64,000 nucleotides of DNA from Acidovorax sp. A79 (GTDB lineage: Bacteria; Pseudomonadota; Gammaproteobacteria; Burkholderiales; Burkholderiaceae_C): contig NZ_AP028672.1 in NCBI RefSeq assembly GCF_041154505.1, positions 62,001 through 126,000 of the forward strand, read 5' to 3'. This document shows, piece after piece, positions 18,690-28,844 of this stretch. The translations under genes were made by a program, and so were the position numbers. The notes beneath the pieces are model-generated. The model was not told the origin of the DNA, ran no database searches, and saw only the letters and a program-made list of their open reading frames with translations. The first letter of the stretch is position 1. Every line of letters starts with the position of its first letter.

Positions 18690-19313
18690 CGCCTTGGGCG
18701 CGTTCTGGCCCAGCGCGATCTTGAGCAGGTCGGCCACGGTGTTGGCGTTGAGCTTTTCCATGATGTTGGCGCGGTGCGCCTCCACCGTCTTGATGCTGAT
18801 GCCCAGATCGTCCGCGATCTGCTTGTTCAGGCGGCCGGCGACGATGCGCTCCAGAACCTGCGCTTCGCGGCTGGTGAGCTTGGACAGCAGGGCATCGCGG
18901 CTGGCGGCCTGCTGGTAGCCCGCGAAGGCCTCGCGGGCGTGGTCCAGCATGCGCTCAACCAATCCGACCAGTTCTTCCTCGTCAAAGGGCTTCTGGATGA
19001 AGTCGAGCGCGCCCTTCTTCATGGTGTTCACCGCCATCGGCACGTCGCCGTGGCCGGTGATGAACACGATGGGCAGGGGCGACTTGCGCTCGATGAGGCG
19101 GTCCTGCAGCTCCAGGCCCGTCATGCCGCCCATGCGGATGTCCACGATCAGGCAGGCCACCTCGCGCGGGTCGTAGCGCGACAGAAACGTTTCGGCCGAA
19201 TCAAAGCAACGCACCCGGTAGTCCTTGCCTTCCAGCAGCCACTGCAGGGAATCGCGAACTGCTTCGTCGTCGTCTACAACGTAAACAGTGCCTTTTTTCG
19301 GAATCAAGCTCAT
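18687..19313 (-). CDS. FixJ/LuxR-family response regulator
   Basis: Two-component transcriptional regulator of 208 residues. The receiver domain has the acidic pocket D14-D16 (VVDDDEAV), phosphoacceptor D58 (LIVDIRMGG), T86 and K108 (FIQKPF). The C-terminal LuxR-type helix-turn-helix (LTSREAQVLERIVAGRLNKQ and TVEAHRANIMEKL) resembles FixJ and NodW. Its start overlaps the stop of the sensor kinase gene (ATGA), so the two are translationally coupled. Facing aceE, it is a candidate controller of the pyruvate dehydrogenase operon. The stop codon lies within a dispersed repeat. Confidence 0.92.
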   Translation of the reverse strand: MSLIPKKGTVYVVDDDEAVRDSLQWLLEGKDYRVRCFDSAETFLSRYDPREVACLIVDIRMGGMTGLELQDRLIERKSPLPIVFITGHGDVPMAVNTMKKGALDFIQKPFDEEELVGLVERMLDHAREAFAGYQQAASRDALLSKLTSREAQVLERIVAGRLNKQIADDLGISIKTVEAHRANIMEKLNANTVADLLKIALGQNAPKA

Positions 19314-21871
19314 GCAATTGTCCTTGGGTTTCGTACGTGTGCTACAGAATTTGTAGTGGCATCAGCAGGCTTGGCAAGCGGCAGCCAGAAGGAGAACCTG
19401 CAGCCTGTGACCTCCGATCCATTGTAGAGGTTCTCCGCCTGCATCCGGCCCTGGTGCGACTCGACGATGCTGCGGCACAGATTGAGGCCCATGCCCATGC
19501 CTTCTTCCTTGGTGGAGAAGAAGGCTTCGAACAGCCGTTCGAGCACCTCGGGCGCCAGGCCCTTGCCGGTGTCCTGCACGGAGAACTCCACCACCTCGCG
19601 GTCCTCGATGTGCTTGGGCACGACGCGCAGCTCCACGCTGCGCCCGGACGGGGGGCGGCTGGCGTGCTGGATGGCCTCGGCGCCGTTCTTCATGAGGTTG
19701 ACCAGCACCTGTTCGATCAGGATGGTGTCGGCCATCACGGGCGGCAGGCGGGCGGCTACGTAATGCGTGAGGCGCACGTTGTGGCGGCGCAGCTCGATGT
19801 CGGCCAGCTCCACGGCTTCGTTGACCATCGAGTGCACGTCGGCCAGGGTGCGGTTGGGCTCGCTCTTCTTCACGAAGGCGCGGATGCGCTGGATGATCTG
19901 GCCCGCGCGCTGCGCCTGGTGGGCCGTCTTCTGCAGCGCCGTGAGGAGCGCCTCCTCGGTGAGCTGGCCGCTCTGGATGCGCGAGACCATGCCGCTGCAG
20001 TAGTTGTTGATGGCCGTGAGCGGCTGGTTGAGCTCGTGCGCCACGCTGGAGGCCATTTCGCCCATGGTGATGAGGCGGCTCACCGACTGCGCGCGCTCGG
20101 CCTGGCGCGCCGCCTGCTCCTCGGCCTGGCGGCGGGGGGTGATGTCGGTGGCGATCACCATCTGGGCCAGGCGCCCGTCCACCCAGTTGAGGTAGCGCGA
20201 GCGCACTTCCAGCCATTTGCCCAGGTCGGGCAGGTAAATCTCGGCATTCTCGGTGCGGGCGCTGGTCAGCGGGTCGGTCGGCAGGCCCATGAGGCCGTCC
20301 TCGTCGTCCATGCCCCGGTGGTCGGTGCCCGCCACGGGCACCACGCCGGCCTGGGCGACCAGCTGCAGATGCCCGCCGGTCTGCGAGCCGAACCATTGGC
20401 GGTAGAGCTTGTTGGCGAACAGCAGCTCTTCGCTGCCCAGCGGGGCCACCGACACCGACGCGTCCAGCGATTCGAGCACGATGGTGAAGCGTTCGTGCGA
20501 TGCCGAGAGCTGCTCGCGGATGCGGTTGGGCTCGGTGATGTCGGTCATCGACGTCATCCAGCCCGTTTGCTGGCCGTGCGCATCGATCAGAGGCGAGACA
20601 TACAGGCGGGCATCGAACAAGGTGCCGCTCTTGCGCCGCACCCGCACCTGAAAGCCGCCCACGATGGTCTTGCCGGACAGCTCGTCGCGCAGCTTGGCGT
20701 GCAGGGCTTCGTGGTCGGAGTCGGGCCAGTAAGGGAAGGGCGCCTTCAGGCCCACGAGTTCTGCCTCGCTCCAGCCGGTCATCTGGCAGAAGGCGGCGTT
20801 CACATAGGTGATGCGGCCTTCCATGTCCAGCGCACGCATGCCGGTGAGGATGGAGTTCTCCATCGCGCGGCGGAAATTCGTCTCGGCCACCAGGGCCTGC
20901 TGTGCCTGCATGCGGCGGCGGGTGTGGCGCCAGGTGGCGATCAGCATCCATGCCGTCATGGCGGAGAGCGTGCCCACCAGCCAGAAAAGCCCGCTGCCGA
21001 CCACGCCCAGCGAGGTGCGGTAGGCCTGGGCCTTGAGCACCAGCCCGTTGCCCACGGGCGACACGGGCACCTCGTATTCATTGGCGCGGGGCGTCCAGGG
21101 CAGGAGCTGGGTGGCGGTGTTGCGCGGGCCCAGGGGGGTGCCCGCCAGAACCTGGTTCTTGCCGTCCAGCAGCGTGACGGCATAGCGCGCCAGCACTTCG
21201 GTGGGCGTGCCATAGCGCAGCAGGCTGTCGATGGAGTATTCGCCCAGCACCACGCCGCTGAACTTGCCCTGGTTGTTCAAGGGCACCTGCAGCTGCAGCA
21301 GCGGCGTCGAGTCGCCCGAGGTGGCGGCTGGCTGGGCGTACACCGGCTGCTGCAGGTCGCGCGCCAGCCCGAAGGTGTCGGCGGTGTCGCCCGGCTTGAG
21401 CACTTCGCCCGCGATGCGCAGTTCGCTGCTGGCCAGCGTGGGGGCCGCGTGGCTGGCGCGGATGCGGCGGCGCTCGTCGATCCAGGTGATGGCCTGCAGC
21501 TCGGGATACTGGCTGATCAGGGTTTCGGCGCGGCTCACGAATTCCGTGCGCTCCAGCTCCTGGTTGGACAGGTCGCGCGCGATGCGCATGAGCTGTTCCT
21601 GCCGCTCCAGCAGCCGCAGCCGCACGCGCTGTTGCGCATATTCCACATCGCGCCGCAGGGCTTCCTGCTCGCGCTCGGCCTCCTCGGCGCGCAAATACCA
21701 GAACGCGGCCACGATGGCCGCGAGAAACATCAGCACGGCGGCCAGCGGCGCCAGGGCCGCGAACCGGTCCTGCCGGGTGGGCGACAACCCGCGCCACCAC
21801 TTGCGCCACCAGCGGGCGGGCGCGGCCACGACCATGGCGGTGGGGGAAGACGTGGGGGGCAGGGAGTCCAT
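19310..21871 (-). CDS. PAS-domain sensor histidine kinase (FixL/DctB-like)
   Basis: Inner-membrane sensor of 853 residues. A first transmembrane helix lies at about 38-60, followed by a periplasmic sensing region of about 240 residues and a second helix in LFWLVGTLSAMTAWMLIATW. Two PAS domains follow (ENSILTGMRALDMEGRITYV and ERFTIVLESLDASVSV). The phosphoacceptor region is EMASSVAHELNQPLTAINNY, and the ATPase domain contains NLMKNGAEAI and KEEGMGMGLNLC. The start MDSLPPTSSP is chosen because longer readings run into the aceE promoter region. The ligand is unknown. Confidence 0.92.
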   Translation of the reverse strand: MDSLPPTSSPTAMVVAAPARWWRKWWRGLSPTRQDRFAALAPLAAVLMFLAAIVAAFWYLRAEEAEREQEALRRDVEYAQQRVRLRLLERQEQLMRIARDLSNQELERTEFVSRAETLISQYPELQAITWIDERRRIRASHAAPTLASSELRIAGEVLKPGDTADTFGLARDLQQPVYAQPAATSGDSTPLLQLQVPLNNQGKFSGVVLGEYSIDSLLRYGTPTEVLARYAVTLLDGKNQVLAGTPLGPRNTATQLLPWTPRANEYEVPVSPVGNGLVLKAQAYRTSLGVVGSGLFWLVGTLSAMTAWMLIATWRHTRRRMQAQQALVAETNFRRAMENSILTGMRALDMEGRITYVNAAFCQMTGWSEAELVGLKAPFPYWPDSDHEALHAKLRDELSGKTIVGGFQVRVRRKSGTLFDARLYVSPLIDAHGQQTGWMTSMTDITEPNRIREQLSASHERFTIVLESLDASVSVAPLGSEELLFANKLYRQWFGSQTGGHLQLVAQAGVVPVAGTDHRGMDDEDGLMGLPTDPLTSARTENAEIYLPDLGKWLEVRSRYLNWVDGRLAQMVIATDITPRRQAEEQAARQAERAQSVSRLITMGEMASSVAHELNQPLTAINNYCSGMVSRIQSGQLTEEALLTALQKTAHQAQRAGQIIQRIRAFVKKSEPNRTLADVHSMVNEAVELADIELRRHNVRLTHYVAARLPPVMADTILIEQVLVNLMKNGAEAIQHASRPPSGRSVELRVVPKHIEDREVVEFSVQDTGKGLAPEVLERLFEAFFSTKEEGMGMGLNLCRSIVESHQGRMQAENLYNGSEVTGCRFSFWLPLAKPADATTNSVAHVRNPRTIA

Positions 21872-22039
21872 GTTCCAAGTGTAGGGGAGGCGATGCCCGG
21901 TGTCGGGACGGCGGGTCAATGTGCGTTTGCAGCATTTTCTTGTAATGTGAAATGCATAAGCACCATTTGAAATTATCAAAAAATATGCGAAACTAGAGCC
22001 AACGTACTAAATTGCTGCCACACCTACAGGAGACAAAGC
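21872..22039. promoter_or_regulatory. Divergent promoter region between the sensor kinase and aceE
   Basis: AT-rich 168-bp gap with TTGAAA (21967-21972) as a possible aceE -35 and a strong AGGAGA Shine-Dalgarno at 22028-22033. No -10 box at 16-18 bp is convincing. Binding sites for the neighbouring response regulator would be expected here; no clear palindrome was seen. Confidence 0.4.
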
Positions 22040-24763
22040 ATGTCAGCTCAGCCCGACCCCCAGGCCGGAAACGGCGCCGCGCCCGCCACCGACACCGACC
22101 AGCAGGAAACCCGTGAGTGGATGGATGCGCTGTCCGCCGTCATCGACAAGGAGGGGGCCGAGCGCGCCCACTACCTGCTGGAGCAATTGCTGGAACATGC
22201 CCGCCAGAACAGCGTGGACCTGCCGTTCTCGGCCAACACCGGCTACGTGAACACCATCGAGCCCGGCCAGGAGGCACGCAGCCCCGGCAACCTCGAAATC
22301 GAACAGCGCCTGCGCGCCTACATGCGCTGGAACGCCATGGCCATGGTCGTCAAGGCCAACCGCCACCATCCGCCCGAAGGCGGCGACCTGGGCGGCCACA
22401 TCGGCTCCTTTGCCTCGCTGGCCAGCATGTTCGGCGCCGGCTTCAACCATTTCTGGCACGCCGAGAGCGAGAACCACGGCGGTGACCTGCTCTACATCCA
22501 GGGCCACGTATCCCCCGGCATCTATGCCCGCGCCTACCTCGAAGGCCGCCTCTCCGAAGACCAGCTGCTCAATTTCCGCCAGGAAGTGGACGGCAAGGGC
22601 CTGTCGAGCTACCCGCACCCCAAGCTCATGCCCGAGTTCTGGCAGTTCCCCACCGTGTCCATGGGCCTGGGCCCGCTGATGGCCATCTACCAGGCGCGTT
22701 TCCTCAAGTACCTGCACGCCCGTGGCATCGCCAACACCGAGAACCGCAAGGTCTGGGTGTTCTGCGGCGACGGCGAAATGGACGAGGTTGAATCCCTGGG
22801 CGCCATCGGCCTGGCCGCGCGCGAGAAGCTCGACAACCTGGTGTTCGTCATCAACTGCAACCTGCAGCGCCTGGACGGCCCCGTGCGTGGCAACGGCAAG
22901 ATCATCCAGGAGCTCGAAGGCGAGTTCCGTGGTGCTGGCTGGAACGTCATCAAGCTGATCTGGGGCAAGGGCTGGGATGCGCTGCTGGCCGCCGACAAGG
23001 ACGGCGCGCTGCGCAAGCTCATGATGGAAACCAACGATGGCGACTACCAGGCCATGAAGGCCAACGACGGTGCCTACGTGCGCAAGAACTTCTTCGGCCG
23101 CGACCCGCGCACCCTGAAGATGGTCGAGCACATGACCGACGACGAGATATGGAACCTGCAGCGCGGCGGCCATGATTCGCAAAAGGTCTATGCCGCATTC
23201 CATGCCGCGCAGAACCACGGCGGCCAGCCCTCCGTCCTGCTGGTCAAGACCGTGAAGGGTTTTGGCATGGGTAAGATCGGCGAGGGCAAGAACACCGTCC
23301 ACCAGACGAAGAAGCTCAGCGACGAAGACATCAAGGCCTTCCGCGACCGCTTCAACATCCCCGTCCCGGACAGCCAGCTCGCCGAGCTGCCTTTCTACAA
23401 GCCGGCCGACGACACCCCGGAAATGAAGTACCTGCACGAGCGCCGCAAGGCCCTGGGCGGGTACCTGCCGCACCGCCGCGTGAAAGCCGACGAGAGCTTC
23501 ACCGTGCCCGCGCTGGACACCTTCAAGGCCATCCTGGAAGCCACGCCCGAAGGCCGCGAAATCTCCACCACGCAGGCTTACGTGCGCTTCCTCACCCAGC
23601 TGCTGCGCGACCAGGCCCTGGGCCCGCGCGTGGTGCCCATCCTGGTGGACGAGGCCCGCACCTTCGGCATGGAAGGCCTGTTCCGCCAGATCGGCATCTA
23701 CAACCCCGCAGGCCAGCAGTACACCCCGGTCGACAAGGACCAGGTCATGTACTACAAGGAAGACAAGGCCGGCCAGATCCTGCAGGAAGGCATCAACGAA
23801 GCCGGCGGCATGAGCAGCTGGATCGCGGCGGCCACCAGCTACAGCACGAACAACCGGATCATGATCCCGTTCTACGTGTACTACTCCATGTTCGGCTTCC
23901 AGCGCATCGGCGACCTGGCCTGGGCGGCGGGCGACATGCAGGCGCGTGGCTTCCTCTTGGGCGGCACCTCGGGCCGCACCACGCTCAACGGCGAAGGCCT
24001 GCAGCATGAAGACGGCCACAGCCACATCCTGGCCAACACCATCCCCAACTGCGTGAGCTACGACCCGACCTTCGCGCACGAAGTCGCGGTGATCATGCAC
24101 GACGGCATGAAGCGCATGGTCGAGCGCCAGGAGAACGTCTTCTACTACCTGACGCTGCTGAACGAAAACTACCCCATGCCCGGCCTGCAGCCCGGCACCG
24201 AGGAGCAGATCATCAAGGGCATGTACCTGTGCAAGCAGGCGCCCGCACTGCCCAAGGATGCGCCCACGGTGCAACTGCTGGGCAGCGGCACCATCCTGCG
24301 CGAATCGTTCTTTGCACAGGAGCTGCTCGAAAAGGACTGGGGCGTGGCCGCCTCGGTGTGGAGCTGCCCGAGCTTCAACGAACTGACCCGCGACGGCCAG
24401 AACGCCGAGCGCTGGAGCCTGCTGCACCCGACCGAAGCGCCCAAGGTGCCGTTCGTCACGCAGCAACTGTCCGCATCGCAAGGCCCCGTGGTCGCATCCA
24501 CCGACTACATGAAGGCCTATGCCGAGCAGATCCGCCCCTTCATCCCCAAGGGCCGCACCTACAAGGTGCTGGGCACCGACGGCTTTGGCCGCAGTGACTT
24601 CCGCAGCAAGCTGCGCGAGCACTTCGAGATCAACCGCCACTACATCGTGGTCGCTGCACTCAAGGCGCTGAGCGAAGACGGCCTGCTGCCCGCCACCAAG
24701 GTGGCCGAGGCGATTGCCAAGTACAACATCCAGGCCGACAAGGTCAACCCGCTCTACGCATAA
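22040..24763 (+). CDS. aceE: Pyruvate dehydrogenase E1 component (homodimeric type)
   Basis: Thiamine diphosphate enzyme that decarboxylates pyruvate and reductively acetylates the lipoyl groups of E2. The 907 residues match the single-chain AceE type. The ThDP-binding motif runs from [12 protein letters not shown] to [15 protein letters not shown]. The N-terminal [20 protein letters not shown] and the catalytic-loop area [20 protein letters not shown] are well preserved. It begins the aceE-aceF-lpdA operon and is preceded by a good ribosome-binding site. Confidence 0.98.
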   Translation: MSAQPDPQAGNGAAPATDTDQQETREWMDALSAVIDKEGAERAHYLLEQLLEHARQNSVDLPFSANTGYVNTIEPGQEARSPGNLEIEQRLRAYMRWNAMAMVVKANRHHPPEGGDLGGHIGSFASLASMFGAGFNHFWHAESENHGGDLLYIQGHVSPGIYARAYLEGRLSEDQLLNFRQEVDGKGLSSYPHPKLMPEFWQFPTVSMGLGPLMAIYQARFLKYLHARGIANTENRKVWVFCGDGEMDEVESLGAIGLAAREKLDNLVFVINCNLQRLDGPVRGNGKIIQELEGEFRGAGWNVIKLIWGKGWDALLAADKDGALRKLMMETNDGDYQAMKANDGAYVRKNFFGRDPRTLKMVEHMTDDEIWNLQRGGHDSQKVYAAFHAAQNHGGQPSVLLVKTVKGFGMGKIGEGKNTVHQTKKLSDEDIKAFRDRFNIPVPDSQLAELPFYKPADDTPEMKYLHERRKALGGYLPHRRVKADESFTVPALDTFKAILEATPEGREISTTQAYVRFLTQLLRDQALGPRVVPILVDEARTFGMEGLFRQIGIYNPAGQQYTPVDKDQVMYYKEDKAGQILQEGINEAGGMSSWIAAATSYSTNNRIMIPFYVYYSMFGFQRIGDLAWAAGDMQARGFLLGGTSGRTTLNGEGLQHEDGHSHILANTIPNCVSYDPTFAHEVAVIMHDGMKRMVERQENVFYYLTLLNENYPMPGLQPGTEEQIIKGMYLCKQAPALPKDAPTVQLLGSGTILRESFFAQELLEKDWGVAASVWSCPSFNELTRDGQNAERWSLLHPTEAPKVPFVTQQLSASQGPVVASTDYMKAYAEQIRPFIPKGRTYKVLGTDGFGRSDFRSKLREHFEINRHYIVVAALKALSEDGLLPATKVAEAIAKYNIQADKVNPLYA

Positions 24764-24780
24764 ACCGAACGGAGACAACA

Positions 24781-26490
24781 ATGGCATTGGTAGACATTCA
24801 AGTCCCGGACATCGGGGATTTCGACGAAGTGGGCGTGATCGAACTGCTGGTCAAGGTGGGCGACACGGTCAAGGCCGAGCAGTCGCTCATCACCGTGGAG
24901 TCCGACAAGGCCTCCATGGAGATTCCATCCAGCCACGCAGGCGTGGTCAAGGAACTCAAGATCGCCCTGGGCGACAAGGTCAAGCAGGGCTCCGTGATCG
25001 CCGTGGTGGAAGCCGCCGACGCGGGCGCTGCGGCCGCAGCCCCGGCGGCGGCACCTGCACCCGCGGCCGCCCCGGCTGCAGCCCCCGCGGCCGCCCCGGC
25101 TGCAGCCCCCGTGGCCGCAGCCGCGCCTGCGCCGGCTGCGCCCGCCGCAGCCCCTGCGGCTGCGGGCCCGGTGGAAGTGCGCGTGCCCGACATCGGCGAC
25201 TTCAAGGACGTGGCCGTCATTGAACTGCTGGTCAAGGTGGGTGACACCATCAAGGTCGAGCAGTCGCTGTTCACCGTCGAATCCGACAAGGCCTCCATGG
25301 AGATCCCTTCGCCCGCCGCCGGCGTGCTCAAGGAGCTCAAGGTCAAGATCGGCGACACCGTCAACATCGGCGACCTCGTGGCCCTGCTGGAAGGCGTGGC
25401 GGGCAGTGCGCCTGCTGCAGCTGCAGCACCCGCAGCGTCGGCGGCGGCTCCCGCTGCTGCGCCTGTTGCCGCCCCCGCACCGGTTGCTGCAGCCGCTGCA
25501 CCGGTCGCCGCCACGGCCTCCGTGCCCGCCCACCAGCCCGGCACGCCCACCGTGGGCCTGCCCCACGCCAGCCCGTCCGTGCGCAAGTTCGCCCGCGAGC
25601 TGGGTGTGCCCATCGACGAGGTGAAGGGCACTGGCCCCAAGGGCCGAATCACGCAGGACGATGTGCAGTCCTTCACCAAGCAGGTAATGGCGGGTGCCGC
25701 CCAGACCAAGGCGCAGGCTGCCAAGGCGCCGGCAGCGGCGGGCGGTTCCGGCGTGGGCCTGGACCTGCTGCCCTGGCCCAAGGTGGACTTCACCAAGTTC
25801 GGCCCCGTGGAGCGCAAGGACCTCTCGCGCATCAAGAAGATCAGCGGTGCCAACCTGCACCGCAACTGGGTCGTCATCCCGCACGTCACCAACCACGACG
25901 ACGCGGACATCACCGACCTCGAAGCCTTCCGCGTGCAGTTCAACAAGGAAAACGAGAAGAGTGGCGTCAAGGTCACCATGCTCGCCTTCATGATCAAGGC
26001 CGCCGTGGCCGCGCTCAAGAGGTTCCCCGAGTTCAACAGCTCGCTTGACGGCGACCAGCTGGTGCTCAAGAACTACTTCCACATCGGCTTCGCGGCCGAC
26101 ACGCCCAACGGCCTCGTCGTGCCCGTCATCCGCGACGCCGACAAGAAGGGCATCGTGCAGATCTCGCAAGAGATGGGCGACCTGGCCAAGAAGGCCCGCG
26201 ACGGCAAGCTCGGCCCGGCCGACATGACCGGCGGCTGCTTCTCCATCAGCTCGCTGGGCGGCATTGGCGGGCGCTACTTCACGCCCATCATCAACGCTCC
26301 TGAAGTCGCCATCATGGGCGTGTGCAAGAGCAGCCTGGAGCCTAAATGGGACGGCAAGCAGTTCGCGCCGCGCCTCATGCTGCCTTTGAGCCTGAGTTGG
26401 GACCACCGCGTGATCGACGGCGCCAGCGCTGCGCGCTTCAACGTGTACTTTGCCTCGCTGCTGGCGGACTTCCGCCGCATCGTGATGTAA
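24781..26490 (+). CDS. aceF: Dihydrolipoyllysine acetyltransferase (E2), two lipoyl domains
   Basis: Core of the pyruvate dehydrogenase complex, transferring acetyl groups to CoA. The 569 residues hold two lipoyl domains with lipoylated lysines K43 and K170, each in [11 protein letters not shown]. They are joined by Ala/Pro linkers (about 80-130 and 205-255). A peripheral subunit-binding domain follows ([15 protein letters not shown]), then the acyltransferase core with H542 and D546 in [10 protein letters not shown]. coli AceF has three lipoyl domains; here the third is carried instead by LpdA. The gene starts 18 bp after aceE. Confidence 0.97.
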   Translation: MALVDIQVPDIGDFDEVGVIELLVKVGDTVKAEQSLITVESDKASMEIPSSHAGVVKELKIALGDKVKQGSVIAVVEAADAGAAAAAPAAAPAPAAAPAAAPAAAPAAAPVAAAAPAPAAPAAAPAAAGPVEVRVPDIGDFKDVAVIELLVKVGDTIKVEQSLFTVESDKASMEIPSPAAGVLKELKVKIGDTVNIGDLVALLEGVAGSAPAAAAAPAASAAAPAAAPVAAPAPVAAAAAPVAATASVPAHQPGTPTVGLPHASPSVRKFARELGVPIDEVKGTGPKGRITQDDVQSFTKQVMAGAAQTKAQAAKAPAAAGGSGVGLDLLPWPKVDFTKFGPVERKDLSRIKKISGANLHRNWVVIPHVTNHDDADITDLEAFRVQFNKENEKSGVKVTMLAFMIKAAVAALKRFPEFNSSLDGDQLVLKNYFHIGFAADTPNGLVVPVIRDADKKGIVQISQEMGDLAKKARDGKLGPADMTGGCFSISSLGGIGGRYFTPIINAPEVAIMGVCKSSLEPKWDGKQFAPRLMLPLSLSWDHRVIDGASAARFNVYFASLLADFRRIVM

Positions 26491-26509
26491 CGAAAGGGCA
26501 AGACACACC

Positions 26510-28360
26510 ATGGCAATCATCGACATCAAGGTGCCCGACATCGGCGACTTCGCCGAAGTGGCCATCATCGAAGTGCTCGTCAAACCCGGCGACACCATCA
26601 AGGCCGAGCAGAGCCTGATCACCGTGGAGTCCGACAAGGCCTCCATGGAGATCCCGTCCAGCCACGCCGGCGTGGTGAAGGAGCTGAAAGTGAAGCTCGG
26701 CGACAAGATCGCCGAAGGCTCGGTGGTGCTCACGCTCGAAACGTCGGATGCGGCGTCTGCCGCGCAGGCGCCTGCGCCTGCTGCAGCACCTGCTGTATCT
26801 GAACAAAAATCGGCTCCAGCGCCCGCCACGCAAGCGCCAGCAGCTCCTAAAATCGAAGCGCCCAGCTTCGGCGGAACTGCCGATCTGGACTGCGACGTGC
26901 TCGTGCTCGGCGGCGGCCCTGGCGGTTATTCGGCTGCCTTCCGCGCGGCCGACCTGGGCCTCAAGGTCATCATCGTCGAGCGCTACGCCACCCTGGGTGG
27001 CGTGTGCCTGAACGTGGGCTGCATCCCTTCCAAGGCGCTGCTGCACGTGGCGGCCGTCATGGACGAAGTCAGCCACATGGCCGACCTGGGCGTGAGCTTC
27101 GGCGAGCCCTCGCTCGACATCGACAAGCTGCGCGGCCACAAGGAAAAAGTCATCGGCAAGCTGACCGGCGGCCTGGCCGCCATGGCCAAGATGCGCAAGG
27201 TCACCACCGTGCGCGGCTATGGCAGCTTCGTCGGCGCCAACCACCTCGAAGTGGAAGAAACCACCGGCACGGCGCAGGAAAAGACCGGCACCAAGAAGGT
27301 CATCGCCTTCAAGAACGCCATCATCGCCGCCGGCAGCCAGGCCGTGCGCCTGCCCTTCATGCCCGACGATCCCCGCGTTGTCGACTCCACCGGAGCCCTG
27401 GCGCTCAAGGAAGTCCCCAAGCGCATGCTCATCCTGGGCGGCGGCATCATCGGCCTCGAAATGGGCACGGTGTACAGCACGCTGGGCGCGCGCCTGGATG
27501 TGGTCGAAATGATGGACGGCCTGATGCAGGGCGCCGACCGCGACCTCGTCAAGATCTGGCAGAAGATGAATGCCAAGCGTTTTGACAACATCATGCTCAA
27601 GACCAAGACGGTGGGCGCCAAGGCCACGCCCGAAGGCATCGAGGTGACGTTTGCCGCAGCGGAAGAGGGCGGCACCGCGCCCGCGCCGCAGGTGTACGAC
27701 CTGGTCCTGCAGGCCGTGGGCCGCACGCCCAACGGCAAGAAGATCGCTGCTGAAAAAGCTGGCGTGGCCGTGACGGACCGTGGCTTCATCAACGTCGACA
27801 TCCAGATGCGCACCAATGTGCCGCACATCTTCGCCATCGGTGACATCGTGGGCCAGCCCATGCTGGCGCACAAGGCGGTGCATGAGGCGCATGTGGCGGC
27901 CGAGGTCATCGCCGGTGAACTGCAGGGCAACAAGGAGCTGGCATCCGCCGCCTTCAACGCCCGCGTGATCCCCAGCGTGGCCTACACCGACCCCGAGGTG
28001 GCATGGGTGGGCCTGACCGAAGACCAGGCCAAGGCGCAAGGCATCAAGGTCAAGAAGGGCCTGTTCCCCTGGACGGCCTCCGGCCGCGCCATTGCCAACG
28101 GCCGCGACGAAGGCGTCACCAAACTGCTGTTCGACGACTCGCCCGAAGCCCATGGCCACGGCAAGATCCTCGGCGGCGGCATGGTCGGCACGCATGCGGG
28201 CGACATGATCGGCGAGATTGCGCTGGCCATCGAGATGGGCGCCGACGCGGTGGACATCGGCAAGACCATCCACCCGCACCCCACGTTGGGCGAGAGCATC
28301 GGCATGGCGGCGGAGATTGCACACGGCTCGTGCACCGACGTGCCGCCGCAGAAGAAGTGA
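26510..28360 (+). CDS. lpdA: Dihydrolipoyl dehydrogenase (E3) with N-terminal lipoyl domain
   Basis: Flavoprotein that reoxidises dihydrolipoyl groups and reduces NAD. The 616 residues exceed the usual 470 because of an N-terminal lipoyl domain (residues 1-80, lipoyl lysine K43) and an Ala/Pro-rich linker (about 81-122). The E3 body has the FAD motif VLVLGGGPGGYSAAFRAADL, redox cysteines C166 and C171 (GGVCLNVGCIPSK), the NAD-binding GGGIIGLEMGTVY, and the C-terminal HPHPTLGES catalytic histidine. The linker codons at residues 97-115 derive from a dispersed DNA repeat. Last core gene of the operon. Confidence 0.97.
   Translation: MAIIDIKVPDIGDFAEVAIIEVLVKPGDTIKAEQSLITVESDKASMEIPSSHAGVVKELKVKLGDKIAEGSVVLTLETSDAASAAQAPAPAAAPAVSEQKSAPAPATQAPAAPKIEAPSFGGTADLDCDVLVLGGGPGGYSAAFRAADLGLKVIIVERYATLGGVCLNVGCIPSKALLHVAAVMDEVSHMADLGVSFGEPSLDIDKLRGHKEKVIGKLTGGLAAMAKMRKVTTVRGYGSFVGANHLEVEETTGTAQEKTGTKKVIAFKNAIIAAGSQAVRLPFMPDDPRVVDSTGALALKEVPKRMLILGGGIIGLEMGTVYSTLGARLDVVEMMDGLMQGADRDLVKIWQKMNAKRFDNIMLKTKTVGAKATPEGIEVTFAAAEEGGTAPAPQVYDLVLQAVGRTPNGKKIAAEKAGVAVTDRGFINVDIQMRTNVPHIFAIGDIVGQPMLAHKAVHEAHVAAEVIAGELQGNKELASAAFNARVIPSVAYTDPEVAWVGLTEDQAKAQGIKVKKGLFPWTASGRAIANGRDEGVTKLLFDDSPEAHGHGKILGGGMVGTHAGDMIGEIALAIEMGADAVDIGKTIHPHPTLGESIGMAAEIAHGSCTDVPPQKK
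26798..26854 (-). repeat. Dispersed palindromic repeat copy forming the LpdA linker
   Basis: On the minus strand this reads ATTTTAGGAGCTGCTGGCGC, then GGGCGCTGGAGCCGATTTTT, closely matching the intergenic copy at 44930-44993 (GATAGCTGCTTGCGC and GGGCGCTGGAGGCCGATTTT). Read on the plus strand it encodes VSEQKSAPAPATQAPAAPKI, the flexible linker between lipoyl and E3 domains. Confidence 0.75.
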
Positions 28361-28405
28361 TCTGACGATCCGACGGCAGCAGTCGCCAGCCCACCTGAGC
28401 GCCCC

Positions 28406-28630
28406 ATGGCCGCTGCCAAAAGGTTCCCCAAGGCACCCGCTCACCCCGAGCGGGTGTGCTGGGGCTGCGATCTGTACTGTCCGGCCAAAGCCATGCGCTG
28501 TGGCAACGGTTCGGACCGCACCCAGCACCCGGCGGAGCTGTTTGGCGAGGACTGGGACCAGTGGGGTCTGGCAGCCGAAGATGCATTGGCAGCACCGCCC
28601 CTCGTGGCGGGAAACATGACCCGATCTTGA
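28406..28630 (+). CDS. DUF3079 domain protein
   Basis: Small protein of 74 residues matching the DUF3079 pattern: HPERVCWGCDLYCPAKAMRC, then GNGSDRTQHPAELFGEDW. Four cysteines in a CWGCDxYCP...C arrangement suggest metal binding. It starts 45 bp after lpdA on the same strand, so it may be read through from the pyruvate dehydrogenase operon. Its function is unknown. Confidence 0.85.
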   Translation: MAAAKRFPKAPAHPERVCWGCDLYCPAKAMRCGNGSDRTQHPAELFGEDWDQWGLAAEDALAAPPLVAGNMTRS

Positions 28631-28844
28631 TACGGGCTTGACCACAGGGTCCTGCGCGGGCCATGCCAGGCGGCCCCCCATACACAGAAGCCGCGCCAAC
28701 GCGACGCTGCATGTGCCCCAGCCACAATGCCTGCGCCAGGGTACCCCGACAAAAGTGGTGGAAAATAGAGAGTTTTCTGCCGCTACCCATGGGGCAGGAC
28801 ATCCGCCCGGCCTCCCAATCCTTTTTGCTCCTCTGAGCTTGTCC

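Noticed and set aside
16062-21970. Very long plus-strand open frames opposite prlC and the sensor kinase
   Set aside because: His/Gly/Arg-rich shadow translations, typical of the antisense of GC-rich genes; the minus-strand proteins carry clear catalytic motifs.
25015-25185. Tandem repeat array or CRISPR-like structure in aceF
   Set aside because: The repetition is Ala/Pro linker codons of the E2 enzyme, without conserved repeat/spacer units.
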